Source: a virus. From it: a stretch of 39,518 nt of DNA. The DNA lies in IMG/VR virus record IMGVR_UViG_3300009011_000028, positions 1 to 39,518 of that record. The stretch is one strand, 5' to 3'. The translations under genes and the position numbers were made by a program. Shown in pieces: positions 21,932 through 30,442 of this stretch. Numbering within the stretch: position 1 is the stretch's first letter; each line of letters opens with the position of its first letter. A model generated the notes under the pieces. The model had not been told where the DNA came from, searched no databases, and worked only from the letters and a program-made list of their open reading frames with translations.

Positions 21932-22350
21932 TGGCAGGCTGGTCGCTGTCGCCCGTGCTGTTCGCCGACCAGATCGAAGAAGACCTGGTGGAGATGCAAC
22001 GCAGCATCGTCATCGAGCTGGTCGAGGAGATCACAGTCCGCGCGCCGATCGACAGCGGCAACTACATGGCCAACAACATCGTGTCGATAGGCGCAGAGGA
22101 CTACAGCGTCAACACCAAGCTGGACATTCTCGGCACCGAGACCCGAAGCGCGGCCCGTGCCGCCCTGACCGATTTGAAACCTTTCAGCACGGTCTTCGTG
22201 CAGAACAACAGCGTGTACGGCGAGATCATCGAGTTCGGCGGCTATCCGAGCGGCCCAAGCGTCAAGATCACGCCTGACGGATACAGCCGCATGGCACCCA
22301 AAGGCGTGTACGGGATTTCCTTCATCGCCGTCACCGAGAAGTTGATATGA
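21931..22350 (+). CDS. HK97 gp10-like tail completion protein
   Basis: This 139-residue protein has an N-terminal helix (IEEDLVEMQRSIVIELVEEI), then APIDSGNYMANN, and the C-terminal NNSVYGEIIEFGGYPSGPSV, the pattern of HK97 gp10/neck proteins that join head and tail. ATGA overlap with the next gene. Confidence 0.8.
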   Translation: MAGWSLSPVLFADQIEEDLVEMQRSIVIELVEEITVRAPIDSGNYMANNIVSIGAEDYSVNTKLDILGTETRSAARAALTDLKPFSTVFVQNNSVYGEIIEFGGYPSGPSVKITPDGYSRMAPKGVYGISFIAVTEKLI

Positions 22351-22760
22351 CCGTACCTTTCGAGACAGTCCGCAAGACGCTCACAGCTCGGATGGCTTCA
22401 TTCACGGGAATAGAGCAGGGCCGGATTGAGTACCCGAACGCCGAATATCCGAATGGTGGGGTGTTCAAGCCTCCCGCAACCGGTCTCTGGTGCGCCTTCG
22501 AGATCCAGTACGCGACGGCCGCGTTCGCCGGCATGGCAGAAAAGCCGCATTACCGCCGGCCTGGTCAGGTTGTGATCCAGTGCTTCTGCCGCCGATCAAC
22601 CGGGCTGTCAGCGATCAACAAGCTGGCCGACGCCCTGTCTGAGCACTTCCAGTCCTGGGAGAGCGGCAATATTGAGTGCCTTGAGGCGTCCCAGCAGGAT
22701 GTGGGCGACTTCGAGAGCTACCACCAGATCAACGTGAACGTCCGGTTCCGCGCCGGCTGA
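22347..22760 (+). CDS. Tail terminator (DUF4128-like)
   Basis: This 137-residue protein reads FETVRKTLTARMASFTGIEQ, YPNGGVFKPPATGLWCAFEI and GQVVIQCFCRRSTGLSAINK, similar to lambda gpU/DUF4128 tail terminators, which cap the tail tube and dock to the head. It is followed by a terminator. Confidence 0.75.
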   Translation: MTVPFETVRKTLTARMASFTGIEQGRIEYPNAEYPNGGVFKPPATGLWCAFEIQYATAAFAGMAEKPHYRRPGQVVIQCFCRRSTGLSAINKLADALSEHFQSWESGNIECLEASQQDVGDFESYHQINVNVRFRAG

Positions 22761-22779
22761 CCAGCAAGACCATGAACCT

Positions 22780-22801
22780 CCCGCCTTGAGCGGGTTTTTT
22801 T
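22780..22801 (+). terminator. Rho-independent terminator before the tail tube gene
   Basis: CCCGC, loop CTTGA, GCGGG, then seven T. The 5-bp stem is modest; it may reduce rather than stop late transcription. Confidence 0.7.
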
Positions 22802-22826
22802 ATGCCCGCAGAAAGGAGACATGCGC

Positions 22827-23990
22827 ATGTCCTCTGGCGCCCGCGTTACCAGTTACCTCATTCCCGAGGTCACCCCCGGCATCACCCCAACCACAGGCGA
22901 CTGGGATACCCTGCGCCTGACCAGCAACACCCTCTCGCCGACCGTCAACACCCAGGTCAGCGACGAAATCACCGAATCGCGCATCAGCCAGGGTTCGGTC
23001 GTCTCCAGCACCGATATCCAGGGTGACCTGGCAGGCGAACTGTCCTACAGCACCTTCGACAAGCTGCTGGAAGCGGCCTTCTACGGAACCTGGGACGATG
23101 ACGTCCTGACCGTAGGCAGCACCCGGCGGACCTTTACCGTCGCGAAGAACTTCAACGACGTGAACGTGTACGCTCTGTTCAAGGGTATGCACGTCTCGGT
23201 CTTCGCCCTGGACATCCCGTCTGACGGCAAGATCACCGCCACCTTCACCATGGCCGGCCTGGACTACGCCGATGGCGACACCAATACCGTAGCGTCCATC
23301 AACCCGCCGACCACCACGCCGTTCATGAGCAATCAGAACGTCGGCTCCATCACGGTGGATGGCCAGAGCCTGGAAGGCCAAGCGTGTGTGTCTGCTTTGA
23401 CCGTCAACCTCGACAACAGCCTGCAGGCGCAGCGCTGTATCGGTAACGGCAAGCTTGGGCCTGGCGCACAGATCGCCACCGAGGCGGCGATCACCGGCTC
23501 CATCACCTTGGCATGGTCACCGCTGGCTTGGCAGATCTGGAAGAACACCTTCACCCGGAAAACCGTAGCGGTTGAATTCCCGATCATCGACAGCCTGGGC
23601 AACCGCTATGACCTGTCGTTCCCAGCCCTTGAGGTCGATGGCGACCTGCCAAACGGCGGCAAGCGCGATCTGATCGAGGTCACGCTGAACTACACCGTGG
23701 CCAAGCAGGCGCCGACCATTACCCGGGTTCCGTTCGTGCCGGTGACCAGTGTGTCGGTAACCCCCACCACTGCCTCGATTGCGGTGGCAGCGACCCGCCA
23801 GTTGACCGCATCTGCACTTCCATCGGGCGCAGCCCAGAACGTCACCTGGAGCAGCTCGGCGCCGTCGATCGCCACGGTCAACTCGTCCGGCCTGGTCACC
23901 GGCGTTGCTGCTGGTTCGGCAGTCATCACCGCCACCAGCGTCTCGGATCCGGCCAAGACCGCCACCTCGGCGATCACTGTCACCGCGTAA
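22827..23990 (+). CDS. Tail tube protein with C-terminal Ig-like domain
   Basis: The start is set at ATG 22827, eight bases after AGGAG; ATG 22821 is in frame but too close to it. About 387 residues. The N-terminal ~300 residues (IPEVTPGITPTTGDWDTLRL; GDLAGELSYSTFDKLLEAAF) match phage tail tube proteins. The last ~85 residues form a BIG2 immunoglobulin-like domain (VTSVSVTPTTASIAVAATRQ ... WSSSAPSIATVNSSGLVTGV), as in lambda gpV, displayed on the tail surface and thought to aid weak cell binding. Confidence 0.9.
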   Translation: MSSGARVTSYLIPEVTPGITPTTGDWDTLRLTSNTLSPTVNTQVSDEITESRISQGSVVSSTDIQGDLAGELSYSTFDKLLEAAFYGTWDDDVLTVGSTRRTFTVAKNFNDVNVYALFKGMHVSVFALDIPSDGKITATFTMAGLDYADGDTNTVASINPPTTTPFMSNQNVGSITVDGQSLEGQACVSALTVNLDNSLQAQRCIGNGKLGPGAQIATEAAITGSITLAWSPLAWQIWKNTFTRKTVAVEFPIIDSLGNRYDLSFPALEVDGDLPNGGKRDLIEVTLNYTVAKQAPTITRVPFVPVTSVSVTPTTASIAVAATRQLTASALPSGAAQNVTWSSSAPSIATVNSSGLVTGVAAGSAVITATSVSDPAKTATSAITVTA

Positions 23991-24004
23991 CCCGCATCAC
24001 CTTT

Positions 24005-24043
24005 GGCCGCTCCGGGTAAACGCCGCCCGGAGCGGCCCTTTTT
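24005..24043 (+). terminator. Strong rho-independent terminator after the tail tube gene
   Basis: A 12-bp perfect stem GGCCGCTCCGGG / CCCGGAGCGGCC with a 9-base loop, then CTTTTT. It may set the abundance of tube versus downstream tail genes. Confidence 0.9.
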
Positions 24044-24066
24044 ATGGCGTGGCGTGAGGATGATTC

Positions 24067-24540
24067 ATGGCTCTCAAGCTGAAAAAGATCGACACCACCA
24101 AGAGCGCTGAGGCGCGCTGGGAAGAGTTCGATGCGGACACCAAGGTCCTGCTGATGCCGTTGGACAACCAGCAGTACCAGATCGCCCTGGAGCGCATGCG
24201 CCGCCGGCTGGCGCGCAACGACGCACAGTTCGGACAGGAAGCAGTAGGCGTGATCGAGGGCGAGAAGTCCGAGCACGACAACCACTGCCTGCTGCTGGCC
24301 TCGTTCATCGTCCAAGACTGGCAGGGCGCTCAGGACGAAAACGGCAAGGCCCTGGCCTACAGCGAGAACACCTGCACCGAGATGCTTCGGGGCGACGCGG
24401 ACTTCTTCTACTTCGTCCTGCGCCGTGCCGCGGCTATCGCCGCTGACAACCGGAAAGAGCAGGACGAGATCACGGGAAAGCCGTCGCCCGCTTCGAATGG
24501 GAGCGGGCCTGGGGCCAGCGAACCGCAAAGCGAAGCCTGA
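24067..24540 (+). CDS. Tail assembly chaperone G (unshifted product)
   Basis: This 157-residue protein follows the tail tube gene and precedes the tape measure, the place of lambda G. It reads ALKLKKIDTTKSAEARWEEF, then an Asp/Glu-rich helical body. GGGAAAG at codons ~136-138 is the frameshift site; without shifting, the protein ends in a Ser/Pro/Gly tail (GKPSPASNGSGPGASEPQSE) like lambda gpG. The chaperone coats the tape measure during tail assembly. Confidence 0.85.
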   Translation: MALKLKKIDTTKSAEARWEEFDADTKVLLMPLDNQQYQIALERMRRRLARNDAQFGQEAVGVIEGEKSEHDNHCLLLASFIVQDWQGAQDENGKALAYSENTCTEMLRGDADFFYFVLRRAAAIAADNRKEQDEITGKPSPASNGSGPGASEPQSEA

Positions 24541-24797
24541 TTTACCAGAAGCTGCGCATTGCGGTACCGGAAGAGCCTGAGCTGGATGTGATAACCGGCA
24601 GCCTGCTCAATGCATTCCGAAACGCGGCGCGCGGCCGGCGCTATCTGGTAGGCGCAGCAGCAGTGCAGCCGCTGAGACTGTCAGCCCGCGAGATCACTGA
24701 CTGGCTTGAAGTGCACCCACTGCCGCTGCCCAGGCGTCTTGTCGACGAGGTGATATTCGCTTTGGATGAGGCCGCGCTGGCAGAAGAAGAGTACTAA
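24067..24797 (+). CDS. Tail assembly chaperone GT, -1 frameshift product
   Basis: A -1 shift at 24474-24480 joins the first 138 residues of G to the frame starting at 24480 (reads AVARFEWERAWGQRTAKRSL ... VIFALDEAALAEEEY), giving about 243 residues. This second frame has no convincing start of its own (only a GTG at 24588 in the middle of the coding text) and resembles DUF1799/T proteins. In lambda, GT recruits the tape measure and tube protein during tail assembly. Coordinates span both frames. Confidence 0.8.
24474..24508 (+). promoter_or_regulatory. -1 ribosomal frameshift signal
   Basis: The heptamer G GGA AAG (24474-24480) is in the correct zero-frame register and identical to the lambda G-T slippery site. 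Five bases later a 7-bp stem GCCCGCT/AGCGGGC (24486-24492 with 24502-24508, 9-base loop) could act as stimulator. Confidence 0.85.
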
Positions 24798-24807
24798 CGG
24801 AGGATCC

Positions 24808-24958
24808 ATGGCAGAACAGCAGGGCCAGACTGGCGATCAAGCGGCGCTATCCCGCTTTCGCCCGAGGCAATGATCGAGGAAAAGCGCAGGCAGATGAGCT
24901 GATTGAGCGCAGGCTGTCCCGACTTGAAGAAGCTGCGGGGCTATCGAAGCTGACCTGA
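24808..24958 (+). pseudogene. Small disrupted gene between GT and the immunity moron
   Basis: ATG 24808 follows GGAGGATCC and reads MAEQQGQTGDQAA, but the frame stops after 21 codons. Protein-like text continues in a second frame (IPLSPEAMIEEKRRQ) and a third (ADELIERRLSRLEEAAGLSK, stop at 24958). The simplest reading is a gene of about 48 codons broken by two one-base changes; sequencing error is an alternative. Between its end and 25022 lies only a possible promoter. Confidence 0.45.
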
Positions 24959-25021
24959 TCTCTTCGCTGTGCGGCGAGTTGATGGTAAATTGCCGCATAG
25001 TCGAATACTTCGGAGTCAGGG

Positions 25022-25435
25022 ATGTTCTTTGTCAGATTCGTAATTCTGGCCTTCTTCGCCGCCTACAGCGTATCCATGGGCAGAGAGCCCGCCCTGAACT
25101 CTCTTGGCGTAGCGATTGCGTTCAGCGCTCTGTTCTTTGTGCCTGCCCTATACCTTTTGCCGACTTTTGAGGCGTGGATCAGGAAGAAGAGCAATCTCCA
25201 GTCGATCGCCGTTCTCAATCTGTTCCTGGGCTGGACCATCATCGGATGGGTTGCTGCGCTCATCTGGGCCTTCAAGAAGCCAGAAGAGGCAGTAGTGGTC
25301 GCTTCGACGCCGGCAGTGGAGCCGATTCCAGCGGCTGACATCCAAGAAAAGAAGACCTGCCCATTCTGCGCTGAGCAGGTGATGGCAGCAGCCATCAAGT
25401 GCAAACATTGCGGCAGCGAGCTTCCAGCGACCTGA
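25022..25435 (+). CDS. Superinfection-immunity-like membrane protein with zinc ribbon
   Basis: This encodes 137 residues. There are three hydrophobic segments: FVRFVILAFFAAYSVS, AIAFSALFFVPALYLLPTF and LNLFLGWTIIGWVAALIWAF. The last matches the core of the superinfection immunity family (T4 Imm-like, LGWTxIGWVxALIWA). A Pro/Ala/Val linker leads to a zinc ribbon, CPFCAEQVMAAAIKCKHCGSEL. It probably sits in the inner membrane and blocks DNA entry of related phages. It sits alone between tail chaperone and tape measure with its own terminator downstream and a possible weak promoter (TTGATG near 24979), the hallmarks of a moron. Confidence 0.8.
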   Translation: MFFVRFVILAFFAAYSVSMGREPALNSLGVAIAFSALFFVPALYLLPTFEAWIRKKSNLQSIAVLNLFLGWTIIGWVAALIWAFKKPEEAVVVASTPAVEPIPAADIQEKKTCPFCAEQVMAAAIKCKHCGSELPAT

Positions 25436-25454
25436 CCGAAGCAAAAACCACAGA

Positions 25455-25478
25455 AACCCGCCATGTGCGGGTTTTTTG
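25455..25478 (+). terminator. Rho-independent terminator after the immunity moron
   Basis: AACCCGC, loop CATGT, GCGGGTT, then T run. It isolates the moron's transcript from the tape measure gene. Confidence 0.85.
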
Positions 25479-25494
25479 TTGCCCGGAGAAAAGC

Positions 25495-28400
25495 ATGGCA
25501 CTCAAATCCCGCCTGGAGCTGGAGGTAGATGGGCGCAGCGCAGAGCAGCAAGTAACCGATATTCGAGCTGCTCTCGAAGCGCTTGAGCAGGCCGGCATCA
25601 GGGCAAGCTCAACCCTGCGGAAGTCAGGAGGGGATTACTCCAACCTTGCGATGTCCCTGGCAAAGGTACAGGCAGCCAACGACAAGGCATCCTCTTCGAC
25701 TGACGCTGCCGCAAAAAGCGCAGACACCGCGGCAAAGGCGGCCGCGAATCAGCGTAAAGAACTCGACAGCCTGCTGGGCAAGATTGACCCGCTCACCAAA
25801 AAACTAAATGACCTCGCGGCGCAAGAAACAGCTCTGGCCCAGGCGCGTGAATCAGGGCAGATCAATGGCGCAGCGTATGACGCCTACAACAGAAAGATCC
25901 AAGAGTCCCTGGCGTCACTGTCAGGCGTTTCCCGAGCGCAGGCTGAAGTAGGCGAGACCGCTGAACAGGCTAGGTCGCGGATCCTTGCGATTGCTGATGC
26001 TTCGGTTCGTGCGGCCCAGGAGCAGCGAAATCTAGCCAATGTGGCGACAGGCCTTTCGGAGGCTGAGCAGGGCCTGCTGTCAGGCAACATGGTTCTGTCG
26101 TCGAGCCAGGCTCGCCTGGCGGAGTCAACCCAGAAAGTTACGGCTGCCACCAAGCAGGCGGAATCGGCGACCTCCAGCCAGGTTGAAAGCCTGGATGACC
26201 TTCTTGCCAGCATTGATCCCACCACCCGGGCGTTGAACAAGCTGGATGAGCAGGAGCGAAAGCTGGCCCAGCAAAACAAGCTTGGCAACCTCGATGCCGA
26301 TACGTTCGCATCCTACAAAACCCGTATTGACCAGTCGCGGGCTGCGCTCACCGGTTTCGACGATAGCCTCAATCGCACGGGCAACACTGCAAAGCAGAAT
26401 GCAGCCGCTCTGCGGATGCTCCCAGCGCAGTTCTCTGACATTTTCATCAGCCTGCAGGGCGGTCAAGCACCGCTGACGGTCTTCCTTCAGCAGGGCTCGC
26501 AGATCAAGGACTCCTTCGGAGGCATCGGCGATGCAGCCAGGGCCATGGGCGGATACATCCTTGGACTTATCACGCCTCTTAGCGTAGCCGTGGCAAGCGC
26601 CGCAGCGCTTGGTTATGCCTTCTACAAGGGATCGGAGGAGGCCGACCGGTTCAATAACGCCCTCATCCTAACGGGGAGCGCATCAGGCGTCACTGCCGAC
26701 CGGCTTGGCAGCATGGCCAGGCAAATCAGCTCAACGGTGGGGTCCACTGGCGCGGCTGGGGCCGCACTCGCTGAAATAGCTGGTGGCGGGAAGATTGCCG
26801 GCGAAAGCTTCGAGCAGGTCGCCCAAGCGGCGGTGTCAATGGAGGTGGCCACAGGAAAGGCCGTATCTGACACGGTGGCAGAGTTCGCAAAACTCGCGGA
26901 TGAGCCGGTCAAGGCCTCGGCGGCGCTCAACAAGCAATATCACTACTTGACGGCATCTGTGTACGCCCAGATTACTGCTCTTGAGCAGCAGGGCAGGCAT
27001 GCGGACGCGGTCAAGCTGGCAACAGATGCATTTGCTGATGCGATTAATAATCGCACCCCCAAGATCATCGAAAACCTGAGTTTCTGGGAGCGTGGCTATA
27101 ACGCGGTAGCCAATGCCGCAGACAGACTGAAGGATATCGGCCGGCCAAACATTGAGGCAGATATCGCGCAGGCCCAAGCCAATCTGGAAAGCGCTCAGCG
27201 TGGCGACGTTGGTTTCTTCCAAGACAAAGACAAGATGGTGGAGTTCTACACTGACGAGCTCCAGTTCCTCAAGGACAAGAAGGCCGCCCAAGATGACATC
27301 GCCAAGCTCGACAAGGACGCAGCTGATGCGAACGAGCGAACTGTAAATGCGATGGCCAAGGTTGACGCCCTTGAGAAGTCAGCCTGGACGAACGCCAGGA
27401 AGCGTACAGAGGCCCTAAAGGAATACGAAAAATCGCTTGAGGTCATTCGGAAGAACAACCCGAATGACTCTCGCCTCGCGCCAGAAACTGTGGCCAGGGT
27501 GAAGGCGAACATCTCCGACCAGTTCAAGGACCCCAAGGCGCCGACGGTTCGTGACGACGCCGGCCAGCGCATGCTTGACGAGGCACGCCAGCGCTACGCT
27601 GTGCTGCAACAGCAGAGCCGCGTAATAGCGGGGGAGGTCGAGCAGACGCAAAGGCTCGGCACCGAAGCCAAGAAGCTGATCGAGCTCGAAACAGAGATCG
27701 CCAACCTCAAGGAGAAAAAGACCCTCACCACGTCGCAGAAGCAGGTTCTTGCGATGGCTGAGCTGAATCTGGCCCAGCAGAAGCAGAACGCTGAGCTGGA
27801 GAAGGCCAACCAGCTGACCCAGGCTCGGCTTGAAAACGAGGCGAAGCTGAAGGCTTTCAGGGAGAACCTGCAGTCGCAGCTTGAGCTTTCGCGCGAGGGT
27901 CAAGAGGTTGAACTGGCTGGGGCAGGACAAAGCGACCGGTTACGCCGGCGCCTCCAGGAAGATCTGAAGATCCGTCAGGACTATCAGAAGCAACTGGATA
28001 AGCTGACCCGCGACTATAACCAGATCAAGAACCCGACGTCCGAGGACACAGACCTCTACAAGGGCGAGACCGAGGCCCTGCGTGCGGCCCTGGCCACACG
28101 CATGGTTGATCAGCAGAACTACTACGCCGCGCAGGATGCAATGCGTGGCGAGTGGCTGATCGGTGTGTCGGAGTCTTGGCAGAACTATGTCGACATCGCC
28201 ACCAACTACAACGAGCAGGCCAGGGCGGCTACAGAGTCGATTCTTGGCGACACCACGTCGTCCATCTCCGGCAGCATCCAAGGGATCATCAAAGGCACGG
28301 AAAGCCTGGGCGATGCCTTCGGCAACCTGGCGGGCACCATTGCCAACTCGATGCTCAGTGCATTCGCTGACATCACGGCGCGGTTCCTGGTCATGCAGGC

Positions 28401-29076
28401 CCTGAAGCTTGCGGGAATCCAGACGGAAGCCACGCAGACGGTCGCGGCGGAGGGGGTCAAGACGACTGCCAAGCTGACGACGGACGCGGTGACCACGACC
28501 AGCAGCCTGGCGTCCATCGGCACCGTTTTGACCGCCAACCTGGCGGCCGCAGCAGAAACGTTGGCCTCCTGGGCTCCGGCAGCACTCGTTGCATCCATCG
28601 GTACGTTCGGCGCCGCGGCTGTTGTGGGCGGCACTGCACTGGTCGCGGCCTATGCGCTGCTCAAGGGCTTCTCCGAAGGCGGCTACACCGGCTCAGGCGG
28701 CAAGTACGAGCCGGCCGGCGTAGTGCACAAGGGGGAGGTGGTTTGGTCGCAGGCCGACATTCGCCGTTTCGGCGGCGTATCTGCGGTCGAGGCCCTGCGC
28801 ACTGGCAACGTCACACCGATCACTTCGGCGCGAATTGCCGGAGGCTCGCAGGGCAGGTCAGGTACGGGAACCGGAATCCAGCAAAGCATCAACGTCCACA
28901 ACTACTCCAGCGCACAGGTGGAGCAGCGCCGCATGCCTAACGGAGACATTGATTTCATTATCCGAGAGGCAACCGACCGGGCTGTTCAAGAGGTAGCTGG
29001 GCAGTTCTCCTCCGGCTACGGAGATGTTGTTGACTCCTATGAAGGCGCCTACGGGGCACGGCGTTCTGGCTCCTAA
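25495..29076 (+). CDS. Tail tape measure protein (lambda type)
   Basis: This 1193-residue protein starts at ATG 25495 (MALKSRLELEVDGRSAEQQV) behind GGAGAAAAGC. Long helical, Ala/Gln/Lys-rich coiled coils occupy most of the length. A lambda-family core segment (ALRMLPAQFSDIFISLQGGQ, APLTVFLQQGSQIKDSFGG) is followed by hydrophobic helices (YILGLITPLSVAVASAAALG) that may form the DNA channel. The C-terminal part has further hydrophobic stretches (ALVASIGTFGAAAVVGGTAL) and GFSEGGYTGSGGKYEPAGVV, common at tape measure ends. It sets tail length. It is the largest gene of the window. Confidence 0.95.
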   Translation: MALKSRLELEVDGRSAEQQVTDIRAALEALEQAGIRASSTLRKSGGDYSNLAMSLAKVQAANDKASSSTDAAAKSADTAAKAAANQRKELDSLLGKIDPLTKKLNDLAAQETALAQARESGQINGAAYDAYNRKIQESLASLSGVSRAQAEVGETAEQARSRILAIADASVRAAQEQRNLANVATGLSEAEQGLLSGNMVLSSSQARLAESTQKVTAATKQAESATSSQVESLDDLLASIDPTTRALNKLDEQERKLAQQNKLGNLDADTFASYKTRIDQSRAALTGFDDSLNRTGNTAKQNAAALRMLPAQFSDIFISLQGGQAPLTVFLQQGSQIKDSFGGIGDAARAMGGYILGLITPLSVAVASAAALGYAFYKGSEEADRFNNALILTGSASGVTADRLGSMARQISSTVGSTGAAGAALAEIAGGGKIAGESFEQVAQAAVSMEVATGKAVSDTVAEFAKLADEPVKASAALNKQYHYLTASVYAQITALEQQGRHADAVKLATDAFADAINNRTPKIIENLSFWERGYNAVANAADRLKDIGRPNIEADIAQAQANLESAQRGDVGFFQDKDKMVEFYTDELQFLKDKKAAQDDIAKLDKDAADANERTVNAMAKVDALEKSAWTNARKRTEALKEYEKSLEVIRKNNPNDSRLAPETVARVKANISDQFKDPKAPTVRDDAGQRMLDEARQRYAVLQQQSRVIAGEVEQTQRLGTEAKKLIELETEIANLKEKKTLTTSQKQVLAMAELNLAQQKQNAELEKANQLTQARLENEAKLKAFRENLQSQLELSREGQEVELAGAGQSDRLRRRLQEDLKIRQDYQKQLDKLTRDYNQIKNPTSEDTDLYKGETEALRAALATRMVDQQNYYAAQDAMRGEWLIGVSESWQNYVDIATNYNEQARAATESILGDTTSSISGSIQGIIKGTESLGDAFGNLAGTIANSMLSAFADITARFLVMQALKLAGIQTEATQTVAAEGVKTTAKLTTDAVTTTSSLASIGTVLTANLAAAAETLASWAPAALVASIGTFGAAAVVGGTALVAAYALLKGFSEGGYTGSGGKYEPAGVVHKGEVVWSQADIRRFGGVSAVEALRTGNVTPITSARIAGGSQGRSGTGTGIQQSINVHNYSSAQVEQRRMPNGDIDFIIREATDRAVQEVAGQFSSGYGDVVDSYEGAYGARRSGS

Positions 29077-29088
29077 TGAGGAATGGCA

Positions 29089-29559
29089 ATGATTCAATAC
29101 CCGGCAGAATTGCCACTTCCTCTGCAGGAGGGGTATGGCCTGAGCACGGTTGACCCGATGCGGGCAACCCAGATGACCACTGGGCGCACGCGGTACCGCA
29201 TCAGGCATCGGTATGTGCCGACCGAGGTGAAGGTCAACTTCAACTTCAGCGAGGAAGAGGCGGCGCAGTTCGAGGGCTGGTACGTCTGGGCCATCAACAA
29301 CGGCTTTGACTGGTTCGAGATGCCTCTGCAGACGCCAGTGGGCTTCAAAACCTACATCGCTCACTTCAAGGGCATCTACCAGGGCCCAGACCTGACGCAG
29401 ATCAGCCGCTGGCGCTACTCGGCGGTGATGCAGCTGAAAGAGCGCCCTGTTCTGACTGAAGACCAGTACATCGGCGTGTCGGTAGGCATGCCGCTCGACC
29501 AGTTCAACAGCCAGCTCTCCGGCAGCCTGGACAAATGGTACACGAGGTACTTCGGATGA
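29089..29559 (+). CDS. Minor tail protein (156 aa)
   Basis: The start at ATG 29089 fits the GAGG spacing; ATG 29083 is in frame. It reads YPAELPLPLQEGYGLSTVDP, RVRYRIRHRYVPTEVKVNFN-like text and WRYSAVMQLKERPVLTEDQY. This matches small tail-tip proteins following the tape measure in Pseudomonas siphophages, probably the equivalent of lambda M. It overlaps the DUF1833 gene. Confidence 0.75.
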   Translation: MIQYPAELPLPLQEGYGLSTVDPMRATQMTTGRTRYRIRHRYVPTEVKVNFNFSEEEAAQFEGWYVWAINNGFDWFEMPLQTPVGFKTYIAHFKGIYQGPDLTQISRWRYSAVMQLKERPVLTEDQYIGVSVGMPLDQFNSQLSGSLDKWYTRYFG

Positions 29560-30035
29560 GCCTGATCGAAGAGTGCTACGCCTCTGGCCGCGGCGAGCTG
29601 GTCGACACTATCGAGGCGCGGGAGGAGGGCGGCACCGTCTCCCACCTCTACTGCTCGGGCTGGGAAGACCGGGTGTGCACCACGGAGGATGGCCGCACGC
29701 TCACCTTCATAGCGATGGCCATGGACCTGGCCCTGCCGAAGAACGACAACAGCGCGTTCCAGAACCTGGTGCTCGGCCTGGACAACGTGACGGGCGAGGT
29801 GCAGGAGGTGGTGGAGGCCGCCAAGGCGGCTGACAAGCGCTTTATCATCACCTTCCGGCGCTACCTGGCCGAAGACCTGTCGTTCCCGAGCGAGCGGTAC
29901 CGCATGACGCTGCTCAGCCGGGAATATGAGGACGATGTGGCCAAGCTCACCGCCGGTTTCTTCGACCTCCTCAACACCAACGGTCTGCGCACCGTCCTGA
30001 CCACCTCTCTGGCACCTGGCCTGAAGTACATCTGA
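29556..30035 (+). CDS. Tail-tip protein (DUF1833)
   Basis: This 159-residue protein starts at ATG 29556 (MSLIEECYASGRGELVDTIE). The segment MAMDLALPKNDNSAFQNLVL, then GLDNVTGEVQEVVEAA, is typical of DUF1833, which holds the place of lambda L in many phages. It probably forms part of the tail hub. Confidence 0.8.
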   Translation: MSLIEECYASGRGELVDTIEAREEGGTVSHLYCSGWEDRVCTTEDGRTLTFIAMAMDLALPKNDNSAFQNLVLGLDNVTGEVQEVVEAAKAADKRFIITFRRYLAEDLSFPSERYRMTLLSREYEDDVAKLTAGFFDLLNTNGLRTVLTTSLAPGLKYI

Positions 30036-30037
30036 CC

Positions 30038-30442
30038 ATGATCGAGAAATTCATGCGCGCCCCGTATCGCGAGGGTGCACGGGGGCCTATTGCCTTCGAT
30101 TGCTGGGGGCTGTGCATCGCTGTCCGTCACCAGGTGTTCGGTCTGCCGCTGCTGCCCAGCCTCGGCGCAGTGGGCAAGGACAAGCTCAAGGCCAACACTG
30201 CCGCCTACCACGACCTTCGTCATGGCATGGAGGAGTGCACCCCGGAGCCTGGCGCTATCGCCGCCGTATTCCGCGGCGCGCTGTGCCTGCATGTCGGCGT
30301 CGTAGTCGAGAGCGAAGGGCGCCTGAAGGTGCTGGACACAAACCCCGGGGGCGCCTGCCTCCGGACAGCCGGCGAGTTCGAAGCCGCTCATCCCAAGGTG
30401 GTCTATTACCGTGATCGAGTTCTACCCGAACAAGCTGAGTGA
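30038..30442 (+). CDS. NlpC/P60-type tail assembly protein (K-like)
   Basis: This 134-residue protein has the NlpC/P60 core: FDCWGLCIAVRHQVFG with the catalytic Cys, and LCLHVGVVVESEGRLKVLDT with the His. It lies upstream of J as lambda K does. It likely cleaves peptidoglycan peptide bonds during tail-tip assembly or DNA entry. It overlaps J by 32 bp. Confidence 0.85.
   Translation: MIEKFMRAPYREGARGPIAFDCWGLCIAVRHQVFGLPLLPSLGAVGKDKLKANTAAYHDLRHGMEECTPEPGAIAAVFRGALCLHVGVVVESEGRLKVLDTNPGGACLRTAGEFEAAHPKVVYYRDRVLPEQAE

Noticed and set aside
24588-24797. Independent gene starting at GTG 24588
   Set aside because: The GTG is in the middle of continuous protein-like text that begins at the -1 frameshift point and has no ribosome site.
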